DNA of 64,000 nucleotides from DASYQD01 sp036005845 (GTDB lineage: Bacteria > Acidobacteriota > Thermoanaerobaculia > Multivoradales > JAIOJS01): assembly GCA_036005845.1 (NCBI GenBank), contig DASYQD010000082.1:1-64000 (forward strand). The letters run 5' to 3'. The notes below the pieces were generated by a model that saw only the letters and a program-made list of their open reading frames with translations, ran no database searches and was not told the DNA's origin. Numbering within the stretch: the first letter of the stretch is position 1; each line of letters opens with the position of its first letter. The translations under genes were made by a program, and so were the position numbers. Below are positions 34,268-43,662 of the stretch, piece by piece.

Positions 34268-34563
34268 TCAGGCCGCTCCGCAGTCCGCGTCCGCGGTGAA
34301 CGGCCAGCGGTCGCGGCTCGGCGGCGCCGCCACGGGGCGCGCCGGGGGGAGGGCTCCCACCGCGCGGCGCGCGGTGGGATACCCACCGGCAAGCGGGGAC
34401 CACGGAAGCGGCGCCGCCGAGATGCGCGACCGCCTCGGGCCCTTGGCCGCTCGAATAACGCAGGGCCGAAACCGCAGCTCGCCGCCCCTCAGCCGCCATT
34501 GGGCGATTCGAGCGTGCCACCAGCGCTCCGCCGCCGTACTCTCCTCTCGGAAGGAGCATCGCG
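34268..34563. other. Gene-free spacer with a strong hairpin
   Basis: 296 bp without a credible ORF. CCCACCGCGC-GGC-GCGCGGTGGG at 34356-34378 is a perfect 10-bp stem with a 3-nt loop. No T-run follows, so it is not a normal intrinsic terminator. Near the end, TACTCT (34540-34545 region) and GGAAGGAG form a plausible -10 and ribosome-binding site for the next gene. Confidence 0.55.
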
Positions 34564-35076
34564 ATGGAACCCGACACCCGCATCGACCGCTCCGTGCTCG
34601 GCTTCGGCCTGGCCCTCGCCGCCGCCGGTTTCGTCCTCACGCTCGTCAAGCTCGACCTCATCCACCTCGAAGGCCTCGGCCGCCTCTGGCCGCTGGTGGT
34701 CGTCGGCGTCGGCATCGCCCACATGGTCTCCGCGACCGAGCAGAAGAAGCGCCGCGCCGGCCTCTGGATCGCCATGGTCGGCGTCTGGCTGCTGGTCAAC
34801 AGCTTCCAGCTCTTCGGCCTCTTCTGGAACAACTCCTGGCCGGTGCTGATGATCCTCATCGCCCTGCTGCGCATCGCCTGGCCCGGCGACAACGAGGACC
34901 GCGCCGGCGGCCTGGTAGTGCTGTCGGTTGGCATCTGGTGTCTGCTCATCGTCACTCACACCTTCGGTCTCGAGTGGCGCACCGCGTGGCCGCTGCTGCT
35001 CGTGCTGGTGGGGCTGTCGATGGTCGTGCGCGCACTGCTGCAGGCGCTGCCGGCGTTCCTGGGAGGCCGCTCGTGA
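34564..35076 (+). CDS. LiaI/LiaF-type multi-TM protein (DUF5668-like)
   Basis: 170 residues with about six short hydrophobic segments in repeated pairs (LGFGLALAAAGFVLTL, LWPLVVVGVGIAHMV, AGLWIAMVGVWLLVNSF, NNSWPVLMILIALLRI, and so on). The recurrent 'LWPLxxxxxG' and 'WPVLMI' patterns are those of the DUF5668/LiaF N-terminal membrane domain. GGAAGGAG precedes the ATG. Its stop overlaps the next gene (GTGA). It probably senses or modulates envelope stress with the LiaF-like neighbour. Confidence 0.75.
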   Translation: MEPDTRIDRSVLGFGLALAAAGFVLTLVKLDLIHLEGLGRLWPLVVVGVGIAHMVSATEQKKRRAGLWIAMVGVWLLVNSFQLFGLFWNNSWPVLMILIALLRIAWPGDNEDRAGGLVVLSVGIWCLLIVTHTFGLEWRTAWPLLLVLVGLSMVVRALLQALPAFLGGRS

Positions 35077-35849
35077 GCGGCCCGTTCGCCAGCCGCGCGG
35101 AGGCCCGCGCCGAGGCTCGCGCCCAAGCCCGTGCCCTGACCGCCAGGAGCCCGCGCGCCGTCTTCCGCCAACTGTGGCCGCGCCTCCTCTTCGGCACCTG
35201 GCTGGCTGCCATGGGCGTCGTCTTCACCCTCGACAACGTCGGCCTCATCGACGGGCGCGACTGGCTGCGCTGGTGGCCGGTGGTGCTGCTGGCGCTCGGC
35301 GCCGGCTTCCTCATCACCGCCTCGAGCGCGGCCGAGCTGACGGCGGGCATCCTCTGGATGCTGGTGGGCGGCGCCTTCCTCCTCGACCGTCTCGACGTCT
35401 TGCCGGTGAACGTCTTCGACCTCTGGCCGCTCGCTCTCGTCGTCTTCGGCGGCATGCTCGTCGTGCGTGCGCTGCGGCCGCGCGTCGCGCTCAGCGGCGA
35501 CGAGTCCTCCACCATCCACGCCTTCGCCATGATGAGCGGCGTCACCCGCAAGACCGCCACCGTCGCCTTCGAGGGCGGCAGCCTCACCGCCATCATGGGC
35601 GGCGTCGAGGTCGACTTACGCAACGCGCGCATGGTCAAGCAGCAGGCCGTGCTCGACTGCTTCGCCTTCTGGGGCGGCATCGACGTCAAGGTGCCGCCGG
35701 GCTGGGTGGTGCAGGGCCGCGTCTGGCCGCTGATGGGCGGCTTCGAGGACAAGACGACGCCGCCCCTGCCGGAGGACGTCGAGGGCGAATTGGTGATCAC
35801 CGGCTGGGCGATCATGGGCGGCGTCGCCGTCAAGACCGTCCGCGAGTAG
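35073..35849 (+). CDS. LiaF-like protein (DUF5668 plus C-terminal beta domain)
   Basis: 258 residues. A basic Ala/Arg-rich cytosolic start, about four TM segments (50-165) with LFGTWLAAMGVVFTLDNVGLID and LWPLALVVFGG, then a C-terminal beta-helix-like domain (HAFAMMSGVTRKTATVAFEGGSLTAIMGGVEVDLRNA...) with repeated 'MGG' turns. This is the LiaF/DUF2154 cell-envelope-stress architecture. Its GTG overlaps the previous stop. In Firmicutes LiaF inhibits a histidine kinase; here a LytS-type kinase follows 67 bp downstream. Confidence 0.85.
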   Translation: MSGPFASRAEARAEARAQARALTARSPRAVFRQLWPRLLFGTWLAAMGVVFTLDNVGLIDGRDWLRWWPVVLLALGAGFLITASSAAELTAGILWMLVGGAFLLDRLDVLPVNVFDLWPLALVVFGGMLVVRALRPRVALSGDESSTIHAFAMMSGVTRKTATVAFEGGSLTAIMGGVEVDLRNARMVKQQAVLDCFAFWGGIDVKVPPGWVVQGRVWPLMGGFEDKTTPPLPEDVEGELVITGWAIMGGVAVKTVRE

Positions 35850-35916
35850 GCGCGCCGGGCGCGGCTTCCACCGCCGCGCCGGCCTGACTCTCGAACGAGT
35901 CGCGAGCCGACAAACC

Positions 35917-37026
35917 GTGCTCCACCCCGTCCTCACCGACAGCCGGCGCCTGCGCGCCTACCTCGTCGCCTGGCTGCTGCCGACGGCGCTGCTGCTCGCC
36001 GTGCCGCTCGCCACCTATCCGCCGGGTTGGCGCTCGATCCTGCTGGTGGTGGTGCCGCTCGCGGCGCTCTACGCCTTCGTCTGCCTGGCCGCCTGGTATC
36101 CCTGCCAGGCCAATCCACCCGGCACGCCGCTCACGCGAGTGCTGACCGTGCAGCTCGTCGCGGCGGCGTCGGCGACCGGCGTCTGGCTGCTCGCCGGGCG
36201 CGGCTGGTCGACCTTCGTGGCGCACTGGTGGCCGGGCGCGGCCGAAGCCTTCTCGCGCATGCTGCCGATCTTCGCTTTGGCGGGGGTCTTCCTCTACCTG
36301 CTCGCGGCGGCGGCCGCTTATCTCCACCTCGCCGCCGAGGCGGGCCGCGACGCCGAGCGCCAGGCGCTCGAGGCGCAGGTGGCGGCGCGCGAGGCCGAGC
36401 TCAAGGCGCTGCGCGCGCAGATGGACCCGCACTTCCTCTTCAACGCTCTCAACTCGGTCTCGGCGCTCGTCGGCACCGACCCGCCGGGCGCGCGGCGGAT
36501 GTGCGAGCAGCTCGCCGGCTTCCTGCGCGGCAGCCTCGAGCTCGACCGCGCCGAGCGCATTCCGCTCAGCAAGGAGATCGCCCTCGTCCACGCCTTCCTG
36601 CAGATCGAGCGCGTGCGCTTCGGCGACCGCCTGAAGTTCGTCTCCGAGATCGACGAGGCCGCGGCGACGATCGAGGTGCCGCCGTTGCTGCTGCAGCCGC
36701 TGGTCGAGAACGCGCTGAAGCACGGCATCGCGCACCTCGTCGACGGCGGCACGGTGACGGTGCAGGCGAAGCGGCGCGGCGGTACCGTGTACCTGGTGGT
36801 CGACAACCCCATCGATCCCGATCGCCCGCCGTCGCGCGGATTGGCGCTCGGCCTCGAGAACGTGCGGCGGCGCATGCAGGCGACCTACGGCGAGCGCGCT
36901 CTGGTGGTGGTGGACAGCAAGCCGCAGCGCTTCCGCGTCGAGCTGCGGATCCCATTGGAGGGGGCGCCGGCGGTGGTCGCGGGCGACCAGATCGGCGTGG
37001 CCCCGGTGAGGCCGGAGCCGCAATGA
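35917..37026 (+). CDS. LytS/YehU-type sensor histidine kinase
   Basis: 369 residues. Four TM segments in the first 140 residues (5TM-like sensor without an extracellular domain), a short coiled coil, then the His_kinase domain: MDPHFLFNALNSVSAL with the phospho-accepting His (about residue 170), and LLQPLVENALKHGI, the N-box of the ATPase. GLALGLENVRRRMQATYGE is the G-box. The GTG start is not preceded by a clear ribosome site. The stop overlaps the response-regulator ATG. Confidence 0.92.
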   Translation: MLHPVLTDSRRLRAYLVAWLLPTALLLAVPLATYPPGWRSILLVVVPLAALYAFVCLAAWYPCQANPPGTPLTRVLTVQLVAAASATGVWLLAGRGWSTFVAHWWPGAAEAFSRMLPIFALAGVFLYLLAAAAAYLHLAAEAGRDAERQALEAQVAAREAELKALRAQMDPHFLFNALNSVSALVGTDPPGARRMCEQLAGFLRGSLELDRAERIPLSKEIALVHAFLQIERVRFGDRLKFVSEIDEAAATIEVPPLLLQPLVENALKHGIAHLVDGGTVTVQAKRRGGTVYLVVDNPIDPDRPPSRGLALGLENVRRRMQATYGERALVVVDSKPQRFRVELRIPLEGAPAVVAGDQIGVAPVRPEPQ

Positions 37027-37775
37027 TCGACGCGCCCGCGCTTCGCGTGCTGATCGTCGACGACGAAGAGCCGGCGCGGCAGCTCCTCAGCGAGCTGCTC
37101 GCCGGCGAGGACGACGTCGAGCTGATCGGCGAGTGCCGCAACGGCTTCGAGGCCGTGCAGTCGATCCAGACGCTCGCGCCCGACCTCGTGCTGCTCGACG
37201 TGCAGATGCCCAAGCTCGACGGCTTCGAGGTGCTCGAGCTGCTCGACTCACCGCCCATGGTTGTCTTCGTCACCGCCTACGACGAGTACGCCGTGCGAGC
37301 CTTCGAGGTGCACGCCGTCGACTACCTGCTCAAGCCGGTGTCCGGCGAGCGGCTGCATGCTGCATTGGAGCGCGTGCGCGCACGAATCGCGGCTCACGAA
37401 ACACCAGTGCCCGCGACGCCGCTCGCGCGAGAGGCACGGCCGAGCGGTGGCTTCCTCGAACGCGTGCTCGTCCGCGACGGCGACAAGGTCCACGTCGTCC
37501 CCGTGGCGCGTGTCGATTACTTCGAGGCGCAGGGCGACTCGGTGGTCCTCCGCGTCGGCACCGACAAGCTGCGCAAGGCGACCACCCTCAACGACCTCGA
37601 GCGCGAGCTCGACCCCGGCCGCTTCCTGCGCGTCCACCGCTCCTACATCCTCAACCTCGATCGCCTCGCCGGCCTCGAGCTCTACGCTAAAGACAGCCGC
37701 GTCGCCATCCTCAAGGACGGCACACGGCTGCCGGTGTCGCGTCCGGGCTACTCGCGGCTGCGCGGTCTGCTGTAG
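37023..37775 (+). CDS. LytTR-family response regulator
   Basis: 250 residues. The receiver domain (1-120) has the acidic pair (VDDEE), phospho-acceptor Asp in LVLLDVQMPKLDG (about 60), Thr/Ser in VVFVTAYDEYA and Lys in DYLLKPV. The C-terminal LytTR DNA-binding domain (about 145-250) reads VRDGDKVHVVPVARVDYFEAQGDSV...FLRVHRSYILNLDRL. It is coupled to the kinase by ATGA. Targets probably include the adjacent LiaF-like genes. Confidence 0.95.
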   Translation: MIDAPALRVLIVDDEEPARQLLSELLAGEDDVELIGECRNGFEAVQSIQTLAPDLVLLDVQMPKLDGFEVLELLDSPPMVVFVTAYDEYAVRAFEVHAVDYLLKPVSGERLHAALERVRARIAAHETPVPATPLAREARPSGGFLERVLVRDGDKVHVVPVARVDYFEAQGDSVVLRVGTDKLRKATTLNDLERELDPGRFLRVHRSYILNLDRLAGLELYAKDSRVAILKDGTRLPVSRPGYSRLRGLL

Positions 37776-37784
37776 ACAGGTCAG

Positions 37785-38672
37785 CTACCGCGGCTGCTGC
37801 ACCGCGAACGGCAGCGGGGCCCGCTGCCCGCGCCGGTCCCGGCGCTCGCGCGCCCGCACCTCCAGTAGGCGCTTGTCGGCGCGCTGGATGGTGCGTTCGA
37901 GGCTCTCGCCGGGCCGGCGCACCGCGTAGCCGAGCGAGATCGGCACCGGCGAGGGCAGGTGGTCGGGCTCGCGCAGGCGGGCGGCGATGGCGGCCGTCGA
38001 CTCGGCTTGCTCGCCGACGAGCAGCACCAGGAACTCGTCGCCGCCCAGGCGCACGACGGCGTCCTGCGCCCGCGTCTCACGCAGCAGGAAGTGGGCGACC
38101 TTGATCAGCGCTTCGTCGCCGGCCTGGTGGCCGCGCTCGTCGTTGTAGCGCTTGAAGTGGTCGACGTCGACGACGATGGCGCCCCACGGCAGGTCTTCGG
38201 CCACCAAGCGCGGCTCGAGCTCGGCGAGGTAGCGGCGGTTGAAGCAGCCGGTCAACGCGTCGCGGCCGGTCATCTCCTTGAGCTGCTGCTCGAACAGCTT
38301 GCGCTCGGTGATGTCGATCAGCACGCCGTGGTAGAGCATCTGGCCGCTGTCGGGGTCGCGCACGCGATAGCAGGTGTCGATGACGGTGCGCACCGCGCCG
38401 TCGGGACGGCGCAGCCGCAGCTCGTGCTCGCTCAGGTGGCCCGTCTCGTCGAGCAGCTCGCGCTGGCGGTCGCGCGCGGCGCGGCCACCGACCAAGAGGT
38501 CGTCGGCGGAGAGATTGGTCAGCTCGTCGATCGTCGAGACGCCGAAAAGCGCCAACAACCCGGGGTTGGCGTCGAGGACCTCGCCACTCTCGCTCGTGAT
38601 GTAGACGCCGACGGGTAGGTTCTTGACGAGCAGACGCAGAGTCTCGGGGTCGTCCAGGTGGCGAAACGGCAT
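37785..38672 (-). CDS. PAS-GGDEF diguanylate cyclase
   Basis: 295 residues, no TM segment. PAS domain (about 10-130): LLVKNLPVGVYITSESGEVLDANPGLLALFGV... with the PAC end YHGVLIDITERKLFEQQLKEM. GGDEF domain (about 135-290): RDALTGCFNRRYL, DVDHFKRYNDERGHQAGDEAL and the intact catalytic RLGGDEFLVLL. It should make cyclic di-GMP in response to a PAS signal. No RxxD inhibitory site upstream of GGDEF was noticed. The ATG at 38672 follows AAGGGGG. Convergent with the LytTR gene, 9 bp away. Confidence 0.94.
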   Translation of the reverse strand: MPFRHLDDPETLRLLVKNLPVGVYITSESGEVLDANPGLLALFGVSTIDELTNLSADDLLVGGRAARDRQRELLDETGHLSEHELRLRRPDGAVRTVIDTCYRVRDPDSGQMLYHGVLIDITERKLFEQQLKEMTGRDALTGCFNRRYLAELEPRLVAEDLPWGAIVVDVDHFKRYNDERGHQAGDEALIKVAHFLLRETRAQDAVVRLGGDEFLVLLVGEQAESTAAIAARLREPDHLPSPVPISLGYAVRRPGESLERTIQRADKRLLEVRARERRDRRGQRAPLPFAVQQPR

Positions 38673-39072
38673 GGTGTCCCCCTTGTCCGAGAGCGCGGTT
38701 GCAAGTTCCACGCCGCGGCTCTGTGCCGCTCCACCGCGCGCCCGCCGGCGAACCCACTGCCGGCTGCGGCCCTGGCCATGGGACCCCCAGGGTATAGCGG
38801 TTCGCGGCCCACCCGTGCGAGAATCCACCCGTCCGCAGGATGATCGATCCGCCCGCAGCCCTTCCTCCCGGCGGAGGCCGCGCGACCGTCGCGGCGGCAC
38901 TCTTCGTTCCGGTTTCCCTTTCCTGCCATCCCCCCCACCGCGCCGCTGCAGCGACCTGCATCGCCTCGGCTGGCCCTCGGCCTCCGTGCATCGCAACTCG
39001 TAACTCCAGCGTGCCTCCGGCCTCTGGGACGTCCAGAGTGACTTCCAGATCGGCCCGGTAGGCGGAGACCTC
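38673..39072. other. 400-bp divergent spacer, nothing recognised
   Basis: Lies between the GGDEF and PhoH genes, which diverge. A weak palindrome CCCTGG...CCAGGG spans 38770-38792, next to TATAGC. No riboswitch fold, tRNA or small gene was recognised. GGCGGAGACC before the PhoH ATG is a Shine-Dalgarno-like site. Confidence 0.5.
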
Positions 39073-40479
39073 ATGGACGAGCCCCTCGGCAGCGCCTTGT
39101 CGATTTCGCATGCCTTGCCGTTCCCGGCCATCAACGGCGACGCGGTCCACGCCGCGGCGCGCGCCACCAAGGTGTTCGTGCTCGACACCTCGGTGATCCT
39201 CTACGACGGCCAATCGCTGAAGAACTTCCAGGAGCACGACGTGGCGGTGCCGATCACCGTGCTCGAGGAGCTCGACCAGTTCAAGAAGGGCAACAGCGTG
39301 ATGAACCTGCAGGCGCGGCAGTTCATCCGCCAGCTCGACACCCTCTCGGGCGGCAACCTGCTGCGCGAGTGGATACCGCTCAACGGCGCGACCTCGGGCC
39401 GCGTCCGCGTGCTGCCCGAGGACGGCCAGCTTCCCGAAGCGGCGCGCATCTTCGGCAGCGACTCCAACGACCACCGCATCCTCGGCGCCGCGCTACGCCT
39501 GCGCGAGGCGGAGCCCGGGCGCCGCGTCATCCTCGTCTCCAAGGACATCAACCTGCGGCTCAAGGCGCGGGCGCTCAACCTGCTGGCCGAAGACTACGAG
39601 ACGACGAAGATCCGCGACGTCGAGAAGCTGCGCCGCGGCCACCTCGCCGTCGAAGTCCGCGACGAGGCCGCCATCGAGGCGCTCTTCGCGCAGGGAGCGA
39701 TGGACCCCGGGGTGTTCGGCATCGAGTCACCGTCCGCCAACCACTACTTCATTCTGAAGTCGGCGAAGAAGTCGGCGCTCGGCTGCTTCAACGCCGAGAC
39801 GGGGCTGCTCGAGCGGCTGCAGAAGGTGGCGGCCTACGGCGTCTCGCCGCGCAACGCCGAGCAGACCTTCGCGCTCCACGCCATCCTCAACCCTGCCGTG
39901 CAGCTGGTCACCCTGTCGGGCGCCGCCGGCACCGGCAAGACATTGCTGGCGTTAGCCGGCGCGCTCGAGCAGCGGCGCGCCTACCGGCAGATCTACCTCG
40001 GCCGCCCCATCGTGCCGCTGTCGAACAAGGACATCGGCTACCTGCCGGGCGACATCCACTCGAAGATCAATCCCTACATGCAGCCGCTGTGGGACAACCT
40101 CTCCTTCATCAAGGGGCAGTTCGAGACCTCCGACAAAGAGTTCAAGAAGATCGACGAGCTCGTGGAGCAGGAGAAGCTCCACATCGTCCCTCTCGCCTAC
40201 ATACGCGGCCGCAGCTTCAGCAAGGTCATCTTCATCGTCGACGAAGCCCAGAACCTGACGCCGCACGAGGTGAAGACGATCATCACGCGCGCCGGCGAAG
40301 GCACGAAGATCGTGTTGACCGGCGACATCTTCCAGATCGACACGCCGTATCTGGATGCGCAGAGCAACGGGCTGAGCTACCTGATCGACCGCCTGCGCGG
40401 CCAACCGCTGCACGCGCACGTCAACCTCGAGAAGGGCGAGCGCTCGGCGCTGGCAAACCTCGCGAGCGAGCTGTTGTAG
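39073..40479 (+). CDS. PIN-PhoH fusion ATPase (PhoH2-like)
   Basis: 468 residues. N-terminal PIN ribonuclease domain (about 30-180): FVLDTSVILYD, ITVLEELDQFKKG, GSDSNDHRILGAAL, VSKDINLRLKA carry the acidic residues. C-terminal PhoH helicase-like ATPase: Walker A GAAGTGKT (about 281-288), IVDEAQNLT (Walker B) and LTGDIFQID. Such fusions act as RNA helicase/ribonucleases. The CHAT gene begins directly after its TAG, so the two are likely co-transcribed. Confidence 0.94.
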   Translation: MDEPLGSALSISHALPFPAINGDAVHAAARATKVFVLDTSVILYDGQSLKNFQEHDVAVPITVLEELDQFKKGNSVMNLQARQFIRQLDTLSGGNLLREWIPLNGATSGRVRVLPEDGQLPEAARIFGSDSNDHRILGAALRLREAEPGRRVILVSKDINLRLKARALNLLAEDYETTKIRDVEKLRRGHLAVEVRDEAAIEALFAQGAMDPGVFGIESPSANHYFILKSAKKSALGCFNAETGLLERLQKVAAYGVSPRNAEQTFALHAILNPAVQLVTLSGAAGTGKTLLALAGALEQRRAYRQIYLGRPIVPLSNKDIGYLPGDIHSKINPYMQPLWDNLSFIKGQFETSDKEFKKIDELVEQEKLHIVPLAYIRGRSFSKVIFIVDEAQNLTPHEVKTIITRAGEGTKIVLTGDIFQIDTPYLDAQSNGLSYLIDRLRGQPLHAHVNLEKGERSALANLASELL

Positions 40480-43400
40480 GTGTGGCGATCGGCCGCGCTT
40501 CTCGCCGTGGCCGCCATGGGCTGCGGCTGGGCTGAAGGGCGAGCCGAAACCCAAGTGCTGCCGGCCGCCCCGGCATGGCGCCAATCGATTGTCGGCCGCG
40601 TTTTCTGGGTTTGGGAACCCGAGCTGCGGTTTGTCGGCGTCGCTCAGCCGCCAAGGGCGTCTCGCGCGGATTCGGAAAGCATTCTCGCGACGGCGAAGCT
40701 GAGCGCCGAGCTCGATGGCGCCGCCGAGAATGGCTCGGCGGAGGCTAGCGCCAACCTTGCTCTCGCGAGATTCGCCGCTGGCGCGCTCGACGACGCGATT
40801 CGACTGCTCGACGAAGCTTCGCGGCGCGATCCGAAGGCGGCAGTGATCCAGGCGGATCTCGGCGCAGCCCTGGCACAGCGAGCGCTGCGCGACCAGCGGC
40901 CCGAGGAGCTCGGCGCGGCGGTGGAGGCTTTCGCTACATCACTCGCGGCGCAGCCGACCCTTGCGGAGGCTCGCTACAACCTGGCCTTCGTACTGGCCAC
41001 GCTCCACCTCGACACCCCCTCTCGACGGCAGTGGGACGCCTACCTGGCCCTCGAACCTGATGGTGCGTGGGCTGAGCGGGCGCACGCCTATATCGGCCAA
41101 CTGGCATCGGCCCCGGCCGACAACTGGAATGCCGTGCGCGCGGGCTTCCTAGCTGTCGATGCGGTGCATCGCGACGCGGTGGCGCACGAGCTGGTGCGCA
41201 CACAACCTGAGCGAGCCCGATCCCTGGCAGAGGAGGAGCTGCTCGGAACTTGGGCGGCCGCCAGCAACGACGGAGACCTCGCCGCCGCCGATCGGGCCCT
41301 CGAGTTGGCCGGCTCGGTTGGACTACTGGTTGCTGCCGCTGGGGACTCGTTGTTGCTCGAAACCGTCGACTTCCTGCGAGCCCACGCGCTCGATGACGCG
41401 AAGGGCTCGCTGCTTCGGCGCGGGCACGCCGAGTTCGCGGCCGGCCTCGCCGCTGAAGCGCAGGACCACTGGCAGGAGGCGGAGGCGGAGATGCAGAAGG
41501 CGAGCGCCGCACTAGGCGGCGCCGGCAGCCCGTTTCGGCCTTGGGCCGAGGTCCACGTCGCGCTGTGCGAGTACTACCGCTCCGACTTCCCGGGAGCCGA
41601 GCGACGGCTGCGCTCGGTGCTGGACAATGCGGGCCCACGTCATCTCTCGCTCGTGGGTCGCGCCTGGTGGCTCATCGGCGTTATTGATTCAGCCCGCGGC
41701 CGGTTTCCCCAGGCTCTCGATGAACAGCGGCGCGCGCTGGCGCTCTACGAGCAGCTCCGCGAAACTGCTCACGCTGGTTACCTCCACGCCCTCGTCGCGT
41801 GGGACCTGCACAGCCTCGGCGAGGAGGCAGACTGCTGGCGGCACTGGATGCAGTCGTTGACGCTGCTCCCCCGCGTGCGCGAGCCCAAACGGGTCTTCTC
41901 GGTGCTGTCGCAGCTTGCCGAGGTCGCGGAGAACGGTGGGCATCTGCGGCTCGCACTCTTCGCACTCGACGAGCTGACGGCGAGGCTGGGAGAGACGGCG
42001 GAGCCGGTGGTTCTCGCCGAGGCCCACGTACGCCGCGCGAGGCTGGCCGTGCTCGCGGGCCAACAACGGGAGGTGGCCGGGGAGGCGGTCCGCGCCCGAC
42101 AGCTGGCGGCAGCAGTGGGCGATGGTGAGCTGCGGCGCCGTCTCGAGGCCGACATCGAGATGGCCGAGGGTCTATCTCGTTTCGCCGCCGAGCCAACGAC
42201 CGCAAACGAGCTTCTCAGCCGTGCGATGGCCTACTACGACGCCACCGGCTACCGAGCCGACACCCTCGAGCTCCTCACCGAGCGCTCGCGAGTACGGCTA
42301 GCCGGCGGCGACCTGCCAGGGGCGCTGGCCGACTTGCGGACTGCCGTCGCTGAGTTCGAAGCGCGGCGCCAGGAGGTTCCCGCCGGCACGGAGCGGGCAC
42401 GCTACTTCGAGCTTGCGCAAGCCACCTTCGACGAGCTCGTCGCGCTGCAGCTGGGGCGTCAGGGCGACGCGCGGGGTGCCTTCGACACCAGCGAGCGCTC
42501 GCGGGCGCGATCGCTGCTCGACGCCGGAGGCAAGTCCGCCTCGCCGCGCCCGCTCGTCGAGCTGCAGCCAGCACTCCCCGCAGGCACGCTACTGGTCGCC
42601 TACGCGCAGCTCGATGAAGGCCTTGCCACTTGGTGGGTCGACCGCCGCGACTTCGGCTTCGCGTGGGCCGTCTACCCGTCGGATCAATTGGCGCGCCGCG
42701 TGGCGGAGCTGCGGAAAGAGATCGCCGGCAGCGAGGGTGGGGCGGCTGCCGGACCGGCGTTGCGCGAGATCTCGCGCCTGTTGCTAACCCCGGTCGCGGC
42801 AGCGATGCCGGCGGCCAAGCACGTGGTCTTCGTACCCGACAAGGACCTCTTCATGGTGCCTTTTGCGGCATTGATCGAGCCGCGGTCCGACGACTACCTG
42901 TTGAAGAGCCACACCGTGGCGGTGGCTCCCAGCGCCTCCATTTTCGCGCGGACGGTTGAGGAAGAGGCGCGCCGGAGCCGCTCCGGCCGCTTGGTGATGT
43001 TCACGAACTCGGCGTTCTCGCACACCTGCTTCCCGAACCTGCCCGCCCTTCGTGGTACTGACGCCGAGGTGGCAGCGATGCGCGCCGTGCGGCCCGATGC
43101 CACGATCGTGGCCGGCGAGCAGGCAACGCGGAGCCGATTCCTGGCGATGGCGCCCGAGGCCGAGATCCTCCAGATCTCCGGGCACGCCGTCGTCGAGCCG
43201 CACAACCTTGAAAGCTCGGCGCTGCTCTTCGCGCCCGAGGGCGGTGACTGCGGGAAGCTCACGGCCGAAGGCCTCTACGCGCTCTCCCTGCCGAAGACAC
43301 GCCTCGTTATCCTCGCGTCGTGCAGCACCGCGCTTGGCGGGGCGCCGGGCCGAGAAGGTCCCATGGGCCTCGCCCGCGCGTTTCTGGCGGTGCGCGTTCC

Positions 43401-43662
43401 GGCAGTGGTGGCCAGCCTTTGGCCGGTTGATGATGCGCGCACAGCGGCGATGATCGGCGTCCTCCACCGCGAGCTGGCGGCCGGCAGCGATCCATTGGTG
43501 GCGCTGCAGCGTGCGCAGGCGGCCCTGCTTAACCAAAGGCGCCCTCTGCGAGACTGGGCGTCACTCGAACTCATCGGCGCCGGGATGGAAATGCACGCCC
43601 CGCGTTCGTCTCTCTTGACGTCGGTCTTGGCGTCGACTCACGAAATTGGAGGTGTTCCATGA
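40480..43662 (+). CDS. CHAT-domain (caspase-like) protein with TPR repeats
   Basis: 1060 residues. The hydrophobic N-terminus (about 3-13, ending MGC) could be a signal peptide or a weak lipobox (Cys about 15), suggesting periplasmic or outer-surface location. Residues about 60-600 are degenerate TPR helices. The C-terminal CHAT domain (about 750-1040) has the caspase-type dyad: His902 in ISGHAVVE and Cys948 in LASCSTALGG, plus VPDKDLFMVPFAAL and VPAVVASLWPVDD. TPR-CHAT proteases cleave partner proteins on a signal (as in Craspase and gasdermin systems). The GTG start abuts the PhoH stop; the stop overlaps the next ATG. It is less GC-rich than neighbours. Confidence 0.9.
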   Translation: MWRSAALLAVAAMGCGWAEGRAETQVLPAAPAWRQSIVGRVFWVWEPELRFVGVAQPPRASRADSESILATAKLSAELDGAAENGSAEASANLALARFAAGALDDAIRLLDEASRRDPKAAVIQADLGAALAQRALRDQRPEELGAAVEAFATSLAAQPTLAEARYNLAFVLATLHLDTPSRRQWDAYLALEPDGAWAERAHAYIGQLASAPADNWNAVRAGFLAVDAVHRDAVAHELVRTQPERARSLAEEELLGTWAAASNDGDLAAADRALELAGSVGLLVAAAGDSLLLETVDFLRAHALDDAKGSLLRRGHAEFAAGLAAEAQDHWQEAEAEMQKASAALGGAGSPFRPWAEVHVALCEYYRSDFPGAERRLRSVLDNAGPRHLSLVGRAWWLIGVIDSARGRFPQALDEQRRALALYEQLRETAHAGYLHALVAWDLHSLGEEADCWRHWMQSLTLLPRVREPKRVFSVLSQLAEVAENGGHLRLALFALDELTARLGETAEPVVLAEAHVRRARLAVLAGQQREVAGEAVRARQLAAAVGDGELRRRLEADIEMAEGLSRFAAEPTTANELLSRAMAYYDATGYRADTLELLTERSRVRLAGGDLPGALADLRTAVAEFEARRQEVPAGTERARYFELAQATFDELVALQLGRQGDARGAFDTSERSRARSLLDAGGKSASPRPLVELQPALPAGTLLVAYAQLDEGLATWWVDRRDFGFAWAVYPSDQLARRVAELRKEIAGSEGGAAAGPALREISRLLLTPVAAAMPAAKHVVFVPDKDLFMVPFAALIEPRSDDYLLKSHTVAVAPSASIFARTVEEEARRSRSGRLVMFTNSAFSHTCFPNLPALRGTDAEVAAMRAVRPDATIVAGEQATRSRFLAMAPEAEILQISGHAVVEPHNLESSALLFAPEGGDCGKLTAEGLYALSLPKTRLVILASCSTALGGAPGREGPMGLARAFLAVRVPAVVASLWPVDDARTAAMIGVLHRELAAGSDPLVALQRAQAALLNQRRPLRDWASLELIGAGMEMHAPRSSLLTSVLASTHEIGGVP

